DNA of 64,000 nucleotides from CPC320 sp002684375 (GCA_965662545.1 CBFIHZ010000002.1:1-64000); one strand, 5' to 3'. Numbered from the stretch's first letter, positions 9,390-19,152 are shown. Notes: generated by a model not told the origin, from the letters alone. Translations and numbers: made by a program.

Positions 9390-10535
9390 TTAAATTATGA
9401 TCTGATCGAGGCACTTAGGGTGATCAGTTAAAGGCTCAAACCCGTCCTGCGTAATAATAACACTGTCGCCGATTTGCGCACGGAAACTTTTAGTGCTGAC
9501 AGAGCCGTCTACCGCCAGCACCATACCTGGCTGCAGAATAGTGGTGTCGCCGGTCACCAGCTGTGGCGTCTCCAGATAGCTAAAGCCGGTCGCCCGCCCG
9601 CAACGAAACGGGTATTCATATCCTGCTCCTTGAATAACGTCTGCATAGGCGGCATGCACAGATTCGGCCGTCACACCGGGTCGCAAGGCAGAAAGTGCCG
9701 CGTTTTGACTGGCAAGCGCAACGGCATAGACGTCGGCCTGCGACGTGTCTGCAATTTCGCCAATCCAGAACGTCCGGTCAAATCCAAGCTTAAAGCGGTG
9801 AAAATTGGTCATGCCGCAAAAACACAGAAACACCGGCTCGCCGCGCCGCATAATTCGGGTCGTGGCGCGATGATGGGTTTTCGTTATGGTGTCACCGGAC
9901 GCCATAATCTGCAGAAAATGCGTATTTGGCGACATGTCCCTGTCGTCGTAATGCGCCTCTAACAGCATAGCGGCCTTGCGTGTACCGGCCTGAGACGTCG
10001 CGATCGCAACCTCAAACTCTGGCACCCCCTCGCTGATTGCAGCACGGCCCGCTGTCATCATTGCGTTCGCAACCTGACCGGCGTGGCGCGCAAGCTGCAG
10101 TTCTTCGGTCGATTTGATCATCCGCATTTGATTTAAAACCGGTGTCACATTGGTCAGCCTATCTGGGGCGATCAGGTCACATATATATCTGCGAACGACA
10201 GAGGGTATGTGGTCGGGCTCGATTGCCACGCGTTGAGTGGCGTTTATCAATGCGGGCAATTCTGCGCGCCACTCTGCCCCCATGCCATCGTTCCACGGCG
10301 CGATGCGGTCAACGCGCGCGGCAGCTTTGGCAGTATTGAAATCAATTGTGGGAGTGATCAACACGCTTGGCCCATCGCGATGCACGACCAAAATCGTCGG
10401 TCTGCCAAACTCCATATGAAGATAGTCGTAATAGCCCGTCAGATAATAGATATTATCGTCATCTGTGATCAGCGCAACATCTATGCAATTTTTGTCAAGC
10501 CGGTGCCGCAAGGCCGTCATGCGGGTATCAAACAT
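9390..10535 (-). CDS. Creatinase-like M24-fold (pita-bread) hydrolase
   Basis: A 381-residue protein with an N-terminal creatinase domain (about residues 1-130, containing ITDDDNIYYLTGYYDY) and a C-terminal pita-bread fold. The metal-binding D-D-H-E-E set of M24 aminopeptidases is absent: the GHGVG histidine position reads GRATG, and the final EPG and E-D positions read VDG and GDS. By contrast THHRATTR aligns with the catalytic-histidine region of creatinase (AHNPVTTR). It is therefore better described as a metal-free creatinase/ectoine hydrolase-type C-N hydrolase. The ATG at 10535 overlaps the M20 stop by 8 bases (ATGTTTGA), so the two genes are translationally coupled. The substrate is unknown. 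Confidence 0.82.
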   Translation of the reverse strand: MFDTRMTALRHRLDKNCIDVALITDDDNIYYLTGYYDYLHMEFGRPTILVVHRDGPSVLITPTIDFNTAKAAARVDRIAPWNDGMGAEWRAELPALINATQRVAIEPDHIPSVVRRYICDLIAPDRLTNVTPVLNQMRMIKSTEELQLARHAGQVANAMMTAGRAAISEGVPEFEVAIATSQAGTRKAAMLLEAHYDDRDMSPNTHFLQIMASGDTITKTHHRATTRIMRRGEPVFLCFCGMTNFHRFKLGFDRTFWIGEIADTSQADVYAVALASQNAALSALRPGVTAESVHAAYADVIQGAGYEYPFRCGRATGFSYLETPQLVTGDTTILQPGMVLAVDGSVSTKSFRAQIGDSVIITQDGFEPLTDHPKCLDQIII

Positions 10536-11685
10536 TGTCACCCTGCTCGCCTGCGGGTTTTGCAAGACGGTCTCGAACCAGCTGTGCCCAAAACGCTGCG
10601 CCTATGGGCAAAAGCGCGTCGTTAAAATCATAGTTCGACGCATGCAATGGCTGGCCGTAAGGGCCTTCTTGGCCATTTCCTATCAGTAACAGACAGCCCG
10701 GAACGGCTTGACAAAAATGAGCAAAATCCTCTGAGAAACTCATTGGTTCACGATTTGGGATGGTTTCAAGACCCTGCGCGCCTGCGGCCTCTACCACAGC
10801 CTCGGTCGGCCCGCTGGCGTTTATCGTCTCAATAAATTCGGTATTGAAGGCAACCGAAATTGAGACACCATGCGCTGCAGCTATCCCCTCAGATATCTGT
10901 TTCATCAATTTTGCAACCGCTTCGCGGTCCTGTGGCATCCTTGCGCGTACGTCGCCCTTGAGTGTTGCCTGCCCGGGCAAGACATTGCGTTGACCATTGG
11001 TAATGAATTCGGTCACCGAAACAACCACACCGGCACCGGGCGCAAGTTTGCGCGATACGATTGTTTGCAAGGCTTGAACGATCTCAGCGCCGATGGTGAT
11101 CGCATCACGCCCCATTTGTGGCATGGATGCATGGCCGCCTTGACCTTCAATAATAATCTCAAACAGGCTTTCGCTTGAGCATATTTGCCCTGTGCGGGTA
11201 GAGACCTGCCCCAATGGCGCGCCAGGCAAATTGTGTATGGCATAGACCTCTTGGATCGGAAAACGCTCCAATATGCCCTCATCTAACATGGCCTGTGCGC
11301 CTAGTCCGTGTTCTTCATTGGGTTGAAATAGAAAGACAACTGTGCCGTCAAAGTCCGGGTCTTTGGCCAATATTGCGGCTGCGCCCAAAAGCATCGTCAT
11401 ATGTCCATCATGACCACAGGCATGCATGGCGCCAGGATTTTGTGACACATAGTCATGCGTGCTGGTTTCAAAAATTGGCAGGGCGTCCATATCTGCGCGC
11501 AGACCGATCGCACGATTGCCAGATCCCTGCTTCAAAAGACCGACAACACCGACGCCCTCAAACACCTCTAGCCCGAGTTCCGTTAATATTGCGGCAATAC
11601 GGGCTTTTGTTAGATTTTCTGCAAACCCAAGCTCTGGAGCGCGATGAAAGTCACGCCGGAGTGTTATAAGATCAATGGTTTTCAT
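10528..11685 (-). CDS. M20 family amidohydrolase (hippurate/N-acyl amino acid hydrolase type)
   Basis: A 385-residue zinc-dependent amidohydrolase of the M20D group. It starts MKTIDLITLRRDFHRAPELG, then has LRADMDALPI, ACGHDGHMTMLLGAA (metal ligands His and Asp) and FQPNEEHGLGAQAM with the catalytic glutamate pair. The small lid domain (GQGGHASMPQ) is present. Family members cleave N-acyl amino acids, hippurate or auxin conjugates. A longer open frame runs to 11922, but its extra 79 residues are not family-like, so 11685 is the start. It is the first gene of a pair with the creatinase-like enzyme. Together they may remove two C-N groups from one substrate. Confidence 0.9.
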   Translation of the reverse strand: MKTIDLITLRRDFHRAPELGFAENLTKARIAAILTELGLEVFEGVGVVGLLKQGSGNRAIGLRADMDALPIFETSTHDYVSQNPGAMHACGHDGHMTMLLGAAAILAKDPDFDGTVVFLFQPNEEHGLGAQAMLDEGILERFPIQEVYAIHNLPGAPLGQVSTRTGQICSSESLFEIIIEGQGGHASMPQMGRDAITIGAEIVQALQTIVSRKLAPGAGVVVSVTEFITNGQRNVLPGQATLKGDVRARMPQDREAVAKLMKQISEGIAAAHGVSISVAFNTEFIETINASGPTEAVVEAAGAQGLETIPNREPMSFSEDFAHFCQAVPGCLLLIGNGQEGPYGQPLHASNYDFNDALLPIGAAFWAQLVRDRLAKPAGEQGDNV

Positions 11686-12501
11686 TCCGACATCTTTCGC
11701 AATAATAGGTGGTAATGCAATTCTAATTTCATGCTCTTGAGACAAAGAACGACAATAAAGCCCGCATTGTGACAAATTGTGTTTTATTCCATATGTCTGC
11801 AGTAAATTCCGCGACGCCGCACAAAGAAAAATTTCTGCAAAGTTAGTAAGAATCTCAGTCGAGCGAGGTGTGGCTTTACCCAAGATCATCATTAAGTCGC
11901 TATATGAGCGCAGATGGCGCACCTTGTAAGGGCGAAGCTGGCGATGTAATCCACGGTTTCTGAATTTACATGCCTGTATCGAGTGCGGATCTCTTTTCTG
12001 TAAATATCATGGTCAGCGTAAAGCCACTTTACAAAGAGCCAAAGTAGGGAAATTTGGTTTGTCGAGTGGCGCAGCAAACGGTCATACCGGCTGGTTGAAA
12101 CGTCTCAAAACGCGGGTAAATATACCATGGCAAGAGTTTGGGGTTGATATGATCCTCTGTGGCAGCATGATGGATAAACCTGCGCCTGTTGTGGATTGCA
12201 TTTTGATCAGCCAAGGCCGATATCTTTGTAAAGATGCTGGATACGTGCAGTCCCTATTTTGCATCACTCATGAAGCGGTGGCTCGTCTAGATTTGTAAAA
12301 ACCACAATCACAATCTTACCTGCGGTCTACAAATGCGAACTGTAAACCGATGCTGTGTATTAGGTTTATCTGAGTATTGCCAAGCGGTAAAATAAAACGT
12401 GTTCAACCTCTTACGACAAGAAGATTTCAATAGGTCTGAACTGTCAATAAATCTTGAAATTTAAATTTAAAATACTATTTTTCGTCCAACAGGAGGGATG
12501 C
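11686..12501. other. Long intergenic region, nothing identified
   Basis: About 815 bases between two divergent genes. Several open frames of 60-80 codons overlap on both strands, none with a ribosome site or recognisable family. The promoter regions of both flanking genes must lie here. Confidence 0.5.
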
Positions 12502-13029
12502 ATGGGCGGCTTATTCAGTTGGTTATTAGGCGGTAGAGGCAACTCTCACAAAAATATGTCGTTGCGCGAATGGGAAGAGGCATTCGACGCGGCCGATAGG
12601 GTCGACGTGACCGACGGCAGCTATACGCTGGGCAATAAATTATTTGATGCGAATGGCGTTGAAATTGAAAAACCAGCGTCCGAGGTGTTCAACTTTTCCA
12701 ACGATATCCCAGACCGCCGACTGTTTAAACTTGAAGATTACTTTGAGGTTGAGGAATTCCAGTCACAAGTCAAAGCCATTGCGAAACTTTGTCTATGGGC
12801 GGGTCAACAGGATCGGGATCCGATCAAAATTAACGTTCGGCTGAACCGGGATCGAAAAAATAAGTCTGCTATTCAAGTGTTGATTTCCGGAGATGGTCTA
12901 AAGGAAATATTTGTGGGGTTTCTACCCCAACAAATCGCTGCAAAATATACCAGCGATTTACCAACCGTAGAAATAACACGATTGTTCGAGGACAAAGAAT
13001 TGTCAGGAAACACGCTAAAAAAGCGATAA
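12502..13029 (+). CDS. Hypothetical protein
   Basis: A 175-residue protein of unknown function. The start MGGLFSWLLGGRGN is chosen because a perfect AGGAGG (12491-12496) lies 5 bases before ATG 12502; an upstream in-frame TTG at 12454 is inferior. The short hydrophobic, glycine-rich N-terminus is followed by a soluble, strongly charged region with SLREWEEAFDAADRV and a lysine/arginine-rich middle. There is no signal peptide or membrane segment beyond residues 4-10. It stands alone, with several hundred bases of empty DNA on each side. The good ribosome site and charged composition make it a real gene. Confidence 0.65.
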   Translation: MGGLFSWLLGGRGNSHKNMSLREWEEAFDAADRVDVTDGSYTLGNKLFDANGVEIEKPASEVFNFSNDIPDRRLFKLEDYFEVEEFQSQVKAIAKLCLWAGQQDRDPIKINVRLNRDRKNKSAIQVLISGDGLKEIFVGFLPQQIAAKYTSDLPTVEITRLFEDKELSGNTLKKR

Positions 13030-13426
13030 GATTTTGTTTTCCTGATTTTGATTTGAAATTCGGAACGACGAGGACTGTTGGTTTTCAAGAGTTTTGGAAA
13101 TTTAAAACTGACGCTACTAAGGTCGGATGGGTTTATCTATTGGGCACTAGTATAGCAAAGATTGAGTAGACCAGAGACACCGGCCTTGGACTGGGGCCTC
13201 ATGGTCACGATTTTCTGTCTTTTAGGTTTGGGTCGGCTATTGAGCAGGATGGAAGATAAGCAGTTGCTCAGTCAAAAAGGTTTTAAATCGCTCAAATGCA
13301 TTGCAGCAACTACTATGTCACTTGCTGTTTACAAATGTTCAATTTCCACGGGCAGGCTGGCACGCAAAGGGTAAATGGGCGCCTGGCCTTGTGATTTCAA
13401 GCCGTTTAAGGCGCAAACTTACTGAC
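13030..13426. other. Intergenic, nothing supported
   Basis: A 70-codon plus-strand frame (13162-13374) has no ribosome site and no family likeness. No repeats or clear terminator were seen. Confidence 0.45.
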
Positions 13427-13873
13427 TTAGTCTCGCAATAGGCTCAGCACATTTTGCTTAGAAACGTTAGCTTGCGCTTGAACCGCCGTCGGAGCGTGTT
13501 GCAAGATTTGAGTGGTCGCAATATCTGTTGTTCGTCGGGCAAAACTAGAATCTCCACTACTGCTAAAAGCCACCTGAGATTGCATAACAACCTTACCCAT
13601 ACGGTTCAAAACTTCTTGCAGATACTCGTCTGCCCCCCGCACGGCATCGGTCAGGCCCTGTGCTTCAAAAGAATTTCGAATGGCCATCTTGGCGCTGCGT
13701 ATATGGGCCAATAGATCAAAATCAAAGGATGCCCCGGTGGCCGCGTCCGCAGTTATTTTGGTGTGGCTGTCAAGGGGCAGCTGAGCTGTAGTGCTTTCCA
13801 TATTTTTTGTATCATGGAAAGTTGATGCTGCTGCCATCACACCCACATTATATGTTGCTACTCCGACTTCCAT
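13427..13873 (-). CDS. Miniature flagellin-like protein
   Basis: A 148-residue protein whose C-terminus reads TTDIATTQILQHAPTAVQAQ, ANVSKQNVLSLLRD, a close match to the conserved C-terminal helix of bacterial flagellins (PF00700). The segment DEYLQEVLNRMGKVVMQSQV resembles the N-terminal flagellin helix with LQRMxxLxxQ. The conserved flagellin N-terminus and all of the exposed D2/D3 region are missing; full flagellins have at least 250 residues. GGAAGGA lies about 4 bases before ATG 13873; ATG 13885 is the alternative. No flagellar genes are nearby. It could be a reduced filament subunit, a chaperone decoy or a remnant kept in frame. Confidence 0.7.
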   Translation of the reverse strand: MEVGVATYNVGVMAAASTFHDTKNMESTTAQLPLDSHTKITADAATGASFDFDLLAHIRSAKMAIRNSFEAQGLTDAVRGADEYLQEVLNRMGKVVMQSQVAFSSSGDSSFARRTTDIATTQILQHAPTAVQAQANVSKQNVLSLLRD

Positions 13874-14695
13874 TTTTCCTTCCATTTCCAGTTCTAGTGA
13901 AGAGAGTTTACTTTAGTTTCATTATCTTAGTTGCTTCAACTGATGCGTAAGAAAGCTCTGTCCCAAGTTTTCTTATGCACCAGCATCCACAGATTAGATC
14001 TTCGAAAAAGTAATTTGGTTCTCACTTCTTTGAAGCTTGGGTGTCCAGTCCTCACTTCGTTTGTCCTCATTTTCACTTCATAACAGAGAACGACAGCTCA
14101 GAGAGGAACTTTAGGGCAATACCATATTGCCCGCACTTGTATTGGGTATTACGTGGCCTGACAGTTCTTGTGCCATGACCATTTTTACCAAGATCAAAGA
14201 GACCTGATCATATTTCATTCACCAGGTTTTGGATGGAATTTCCTGAAATCTGGGCAGTGTTCGTAGTATTTTTCGTAGTCTAAAGGCTCGCCCTTAAGCG
14301 GTACTTTGGAGATCTAAAATCAACATTACTAACTATCTGTCACCATTGTTTGCGATTATCGGGGTCGGGCTTTATATTCATATATTTTTTATAATGGTGG
14401 TTAATGTGGATGTTTTGGGGGCTTCATTTTCAAAGGCGTTCGCTGTGGTCACGCCGCGCTGGTTTAAGCTTGAACGACACTTGCTGTTTGACGCTTGCGC
14501 TAAGGTTTTTTGCGCTAATAGTCTTACATGGGGAATGATTTATGGGCTCTGACTTGATACATCTAACTTCCATCATTGCACAATAGGTATGGGTTTGGCG
14601 CGGTCATCGCGATGACAGCGGGGGTGGTAACGATTGGCCAACGTGAAGAAACTCTGGGATGATCATTTCCTCATTGAATACGCGCGCCCTCACCC
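13874..14695. other. Long intergenic region, possible gene remnant
   Basis: About 820 bases without a supported gene. A minus-strand frame of about 32 codons near 14212-14310 (VPLKGEPLDYEKYYEHCPDF in part) has protein-like composition but no start codon. A 68-codon plus-strand frame at 14346-14552 has no ribosome site. Confidence 0.4.
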
Positions 14696-15619
14696 TCATG
14701 CCGTGGTTACTGCAAGTATGAGCAACGGCAGTATCAACATTGACATGATGGTTTGCCAGGCGAGAATATCCGCATAGAGATCAGCGTCACCGCCCATTTT
14801 CTTGGCCAGTATATATCCGTTGGATGCGGCTGGGCCCACTAGAACGATGATGCCTATTAAAACCTCTGTCTGCGCCAAACCAAATCCAGTTGCCACAGCC
14901 AGAAATATGGCTGGGCCGAACATCATTCGAAATACAACACCAAAGACCATAGCGGTTGATTGTCGCAACAACCGCTCGCCATTGACCCCTGCGCCAACGG
15001 CCAAGATGCCGACGCCAAGACCGGCCCGTCCAATCAAATCGAGCGTTTGCAGTGCAAGGTTTGGCAGGGGCACCCCCGATAGGTTGATCGCGATACCGAT
15101 GGCGCAGGCTTGCACCAGAGGGTTTTTCAAAACATGGGTCGCAACAGGGGTATCCTGCTCCTGTGCAGAGCCAAAAAAGGCCAATACCAGAACATTAGCA
15201 ATATTTATAAGCGGCACCAAAACAGCAATCGCCAAGGCGACCAAAGCCAGCCCTTGCGGGCCAACAATCAAGTCTACTGCGGCTAAGGTGATGAAAGCAT
15301 TCCAGCGCGTAGTGGTTTGAAAAAGCGTGGTGAACACCGGGTTGGATAGTTTCTCTGGCGTCTGCCACCACCTCAAACCCAGCACCATCATCCCGGATAC
15401 GCCTAACGCCAAAAGCAATGCGACCAGCATCCCCCCAAATTCAGATAGAGAAAGCTCAGACTCAGCAATCGATTTAATCAAAACAGCTGGGATCAAAAGC
15501 CGGTAAGCAAGGGTTTCGATACCGCCCCACTGAATACGCGGTAATACGCCTGTGTGAACCAGAGCATATCCGCATAAAGCGGTCATAATAATCGGAAGGA
15601 TGGAAAGCGCGATAGCCAA
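14696..15619 (-). CDS. AEC family transporter
   Basis: A 307-residue inner-membrane protein of the auxin efflux carrier family (PF03547) with about ten hydrophobic segments. It opens LSILPIIMTALCGYALV and has the internal repeat typical of the family (YRLLIPAVLIKSI in the first half, GPAASNGYILAKKMGGD in the second). Bacterial AEC proteins move organic anions such as malate or malonate; most are uncharacterised. It reads from a TTG start at 15619. It lies downstream of the class III aminotransferase on the same strand, with a gap of about 190 bases, so it may carry a product or substrate of that enzyme. Confidence 0.87.
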   Translation of the reverse strand: MAIALSILPIIMTALCGYALVHTGVLPRIQWGGIETLAYRLLIPAVLIKSIAESELSLSEFGGMLVALLLALGVSGMMVLGLRWWQTPEKLSNPVFTTLFQTTTRWNAFITLAAVDLIVGPQGLALVALAIAVLVPLINIANVLVLAFFGSAQEQDTPVATHVLKNPLVQACAIGIAINLSGVPLPNLALQTLDLIGRAGLGVGILAVGAGVNGERLLRQSTAMVFGVVFRMMFGPAIFLAVATGFGLAQTEVLIGIIVLVGPAASNGYILAKKMGGDADLYADILAWQTIMSMLILPLLILAVTTA

Positions 15620-15812
15620 GGGTGTACTGCCATAGTAGGAAAAAGAGCGACGGGCTGTGAGACCTCATCGGCTTCACATTAGGTCACCTTTAAATTGGTT
15701 GCTATAGTCTGTTTTATGGGCGGTGCTTGTCTGCGATCTGTGTTGCGTCGATTTTGCCGCTTTGTTGCCGTGCCTGCATAAAACCAATGTCTTTTGATCT
15801 GGCCCGTCTGGT

Positions 15813-17141
15813 TCACCGGGGTAAAACCGCTTCAATCGCTCTGGTGACCATCCCGACCAGATGGTCGATTTCGGCGTCCGAAATAATAAACGGGGGCGCA
15901 AGCAGGATATGATCTCCCCGGTGTCCGTCCAGTGTTCCGCCCATCGGATAGCACAACAGGCCCATATCAAAAGCCGCAGCCTTAATTTTCTTATGTATGG
16001 CCTGTGCGGGATCAAATGGGTCTTTACTGGGGCGGTCTTTCACCAGTTCGATGCCGCGAAACAACCCCCGCCCACGCAGGTCACCAACATTTTGATGACC
16101 ACCCAACGCCTCTTGCAACGCGGCTTGCAACTTGTTGCCCTGCACAGGTACCTGCGCCAGAAGATCGTCATCCAGCAGCGTTTCCATCACCGCCAGACTG
16201 CCGGCTGCTGCCATTGGATGGCCCAGATAGGTATGCCCATGCTGAAAAAATCCGCTTCCGTCGCGGATTGCATTAAAGATAACCCCAGAGCACAGCATCG
16301 CCCCAATCGGCTGATACCCTGCGCCCAGCCCTTTGGCGATGGTGACAATGTCGGGGACGATGCCGTCTTGCTCGCTGGCAAACAGAGTGCCGGTACGCCC
16401 CATGCCACACATCACCTCGTCGAGGATCAGTAAAATGCCGTATTGATCACAAATTTCGCGCAGACGTTTGAGATAGCCGGCAACAGGCGGCACGGCACCG
16501 GCGGTCGCGCCAACAATGGGTTCGGCGATAAACGCCATAACGCTATCTGGTCCAAGTCGGTTGATTTCTGTCTCAAGTTCGTTGGCCACGCGCTGGCCAT
16601 AGTCATAGGTGGTCTCACCCTCAGCGCGGTCACGATATGCGTAACACGGGGCGATATGCGTTGTGTCAATCAGCAACGGGCTGAATTGTTTGCGGCGCCA
16701 TGCGTTGCCGCCTGATGCCAGTGCCCCCAGTGTGTTGCCATGATAACTTTGCCGCCGGGCAATAATCCGGTGGCGGTTGGGCTGACCAATTTCAGTGAAA
16801 TACTGGCGCGCCAGTTTCAAAGCCGCCTCAACCGCCTCAGAGCCGCTCGACACCAAATAGACTCGCTCAATCCCGTCTGGTGCATGGGCGATCAGCTTAT
16901 CAGCCAGTTTTTCAGCCGGTTCTGAGCTGAAAAATGACGTATGGGCATAAGCCAGTTGATCTAACTGGGCGTGCAGTGCAGCGCGAACTTTGGCATGGCC
17001 ATGACCCAGACAGGATACGGCCGCGCCACCAGACCCGTCGAAATAGCGCTTGCCACCACTGTCGATTATATAGCAGCCCTCACCTCCGGTAGCGGTTGGC
17101 AGAACGGTGGTGGCGGCGCGACCAAAGATATGACTGTTCAT
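15813..17141 (-). CDS. Class III (omega) aminotransferase
   Basis: A 442-residue PLP-dependent fold-type I aminotransferase. Family motifs are FDGSGGAAVSCLGH near the N-terminus, SSGSEAVEAALKLARQY, EPIVGATAGAVPP, LILDEVMCGMGRTG and the Schiff-base lysine K270 in TIAKGLGAGYQP. Class III enzymes transfer the amino group of omega-amines, diamines, beta-alanine or amino acids, usually to pyruvate or 2-oxoglutarate. Length and motifs are intact. It lies between an AEC transporter and, after an empty stretch, the arginine catabolism cluster. A role with guanidino or amino acid breakdown products is possible but not shown. Confidence 0.9.
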   Translation of the reverse strand: MNSHIFGRAATTVLPTATGGEGCYIIDSGGKRYFDGSGGAAVSCLGHGHAKVRAALHAQLDQLAYAHTSFFSSEPAEKLADKLIAHAPDGIERVYLVSSGSEAVEAALKLARQYFTEIGQPNRHRIIARRQSYHGNTLGALASGGNAWRRKQFSPLLIDTTHIAPCYAYRDRAEGETTYDYGQRVANELETEINRLGPDSVMAFIAEPIVGATAGAVPPVAGYLKRLREICDQYGILLILDEVMCGMGRTGTLFASEQDGIVPDIVTIAKGLGAGYQPIGAMLCSGVIFNAIRDGSGFFQHGHTYLGHPMAAAGSLAVMETLLDDDLLAQVPVQGNKLQAALQEALGGHQNVGDLRGRGLFRGIELVKDRPSKDPFDPAQAIHKKIKAAAFDMGLLCYPMGGTLDGHRGDHILLAPPFIISDAEIDHLVGMVTRAIEAVLPR

Positions 17142-17930
17142 GGTTTTATCCTAAAAAGCGGGGACAGTTTGACGGCGGCGTTGCAGGCTGGTGATTAGCC
17201 CTAACAACAGCAGGGCGGGAATATATAAAAGCTCTTTCGGCAAACGCACAGCATCGATTTGCACCACTGTTACTGTACCAGAAGTGTTATCGTAAAAATC
17301 GAACTTTTGAAAGAGTTCGAAAAAAGCCGTGCCGGGAAACGGTTCTTCCAACTGCCTCAGTCCCTGCTTTAGTCCTTGGATTAGCAATTTGGTCTGGCCC
17401 GACAGCCCAGTGGCCTAGTCTCGAAATAGGGCTTTGAGCGGGTGTTGGGTGAAGACGCTGGCAATCATCGTCGGGGTGGCCCAATAGGCCGAAAATCAGG
17501 GTGACAAAAGGTCGAGCAAGATATTCCAAACCAGCACGAAAATTGGCTTCAGATAATCTAAACCGGTCACTGCCACATCGTTGGGACGCGGCAACACTCT
17601 GTCTCGGTCTGTGGGTCATCCTGTTCAAGGTCGCGATGGCGCGCTGCAAGTGCCTTGGGATGCGATGGTAGGCTTGATGCAAAAATTGCCCGCGCCAGCT
17701 TTTCCAACAGTGCGCCGAGCAGGGCCATGAGACGTGTGGGCACCGATCTTTATAACAGCAACAATCTTTGCCGCCAGCTGGGGTGATCCGTCATTATGGG
17801 CTTTCTTGGAAACAGAGCGCTCTCCCGGTTGCTGCCCCGGAAAAGCATTCATATACACGTCTAAATGCCCGCTTAAGATAGTTTAATTCATCCAACCGCG
17901 CTCTTTGTAAATTCTATGCGCCGGTGTCTA
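17142..17930. other. Long region of broken reading frames
   Basis: About 790 bases without an intact gene. Minus-strand frames at 17151-17387 and 17287-17682 contain hydrophobic, protein-like pieces (LPKELLYIPALLLLGLI, and LARPFVTLIFGLLG continued in another frame) interrupted by stops and shifts. This suggests a decayed membrane protein gene, which I cannot name. Confidence 0.4.
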
Positions 17931-19007
17931 TTATACAGGCAATTGCCAGACCTGTCCCGGCTGCAACGCGGTGAACCGATCCTCAGTGAGGGCTTGTTTG
18001 GCAAGAGCGTCGGCAAGGGCGCGTTTGGGGGCCTCGACCGCTTCATCGGTCAACTGAAAAGTGCCCCAGTGATGGCCCAAACCATAGCGCGCATTGCATA
18101 ATTGCAGTCCAGCGACGGCTTCGGCGGGATTTTGGTGGGCTTCCTTCATGAACCAGCGCGGCTCGTATGCGCCGATTGGTAAGATTCCCAAATCAAACCC
18201 GCCATGTTTGGACGCCACTTTGCGGTAATTATCGCCGGTGCCAAATCCTGTATCTCCGATATGATAGATTTTGTGATGTGAGCTCTCGAGGACAAAGGCC
18301 GACCACAGCGCCATTCTGCGATCGTTTGTGCCACGGGCCGACCAGTGTTGACAGGGCTCAACGTGAATTTTCAATCCGCTTTTGTGCATGAAGACATCGC
18401 CCCAATCGCCGGTTTGAACGTCTGCTGCTTGGATTTCTTTGTGAATAATCGTGTCGTTGCCGAGTGGGGTGTAAATCTGTGGTTTGTCGCGCACAACGAG
18501 CCGCGCCAGTGTCGCGAGGTCAAGATGGTCATAATGATTGTGTGTCACCAAAACAATATCGATTTTGGGCAGCGCCTCAAACGCCACCCCGGGCGGATTA
18601 TGACGCCACGGTCCGATGTACTGTAGGGGACTAACGCGCTCGGAATAGACTGGATCGGTTAGAATATTCAAACCGTGCATCTGGATAAGCAAGCTTGCGT
18701 GGCCGATCATCGTCACCTTGAGCCTGTTTGATGGCAATGATGCCTCAGGCACCGCAGCGGGGTAGGGACTGACGAAATGCTTGGGCCATTTTGCTCGGTT
18801 TCCAAACAGCTTCCATTTTAACAGATCGGACATCGGTGCCGTGACTTGGTCCTTGCTGTTGTAAAAGTAGGTTCCGTCGAAATGATCGGTGACGGGGCCG
18901 CTGTAATACCGATTTTGGCCTGATGTTTTGTTATTTCTACCACATCCGTAGAGGGCAAGGCCAAGCGCGCCGAGACCCGTCCATTTGAAAAAATTCCGTC
19001 GGTGCAT
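17931..19007 (-). CDS. MBL-fold metallohydrolase, predicted lipoprotein (NAPE-PLD/UlaG-like)
   Basis: A 358-residue metallo-beta-lactamase-fold protein. The N-terminus MHRRNFFKWTGLGALGLALYGCG combines a twin-arginine-like RRNFF with a lipobox (LYGC), indicating export and lipid anchoring. The metal site is THNHYDHLD (HxHxDH); other family blocks are MIGHASLLIQMHGLNILTDP, YSERVSP, the phospholipase-D-like LPIGAYEPRWFM and HWGTFQLTDE. This matches the bacterial N-acylphosphatidylethanolamine phospholipase D/COG2220 group, so it may hydrolyse a phosphodiester or lipid in the periplasm. It is divergent from the BetI-like regulator, with 183 bases shared between them, so that regulator may control it. 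Confidence 0.85.
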   Translation of the reverse strand: MHRRNFFKWTGLGALGLALYGCGRNNKTSGQNRYYSGPVTDHFDGTYFYNSKDQVTAPMSDLLKWKLFGNRAKWPKHFVSPYPAAVPEASLPSNRLKVTMIGHASLLIQMHGLNILTDPVYSERVSPLQYIGPWRHNPPGVAFEALPKIDIVLVTHNHYDHLDLATLARLVVRDKPQIYTPLGNDTIIHKEIQAADVQTGDWGDVFMHKSGLKIHVEPCQHWSARGTNDRRMALWSAFVLESSHHKIYHIGDTGFGTGDNYRKVASKHGGFDLGILPIGAYEPRWFMKEAHQNPAEAVAGLQLCNARYGLGHHWGTFQLTDEAVEAPKRALADALAKQALTEDRFTALQPGQVWQLPV

Positions 19008-19152
19008 GTGCGATCTTACCTCTGTATTGCAGTGGTCTTTGGCGTGACTGTGATATTTGGCAGAATGTGGTGGCGGGCACGGGTAAATACAACAGGAAAT
19101 GGGTTTTTTTAGATATAAATTTTTTGGAGTTGCAGAAGGCGCGCGCTGAGTT

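Noticed and set aside
9201..9431. 76-codon plus-strand frame
   Set aside because: It overlaps the end of the creatinase-like gene and has no family likeness.
12059..12298. 79-codon plus-strand frame
   Set aside because: Overlapped by similar open frames on the other strand; no ribosome site.
13162..13374. 70-codon plus-strand frame with a hydrophobic segment
   Set aside because: Start poorly supported and no homologue recognised; likely chance.
14346..14552. 68-codon plus-strand frame
   Set aside because: No ribosome site and no family; the region looks non-coding.
17151..17387. C-terminal sorting-signal-like end (hydrophobic stretch plus RRR)
   Set aside because: It lacks the VPLPA or PEP motif and the frame has no intact upstream domain; treated as decayed DNA.
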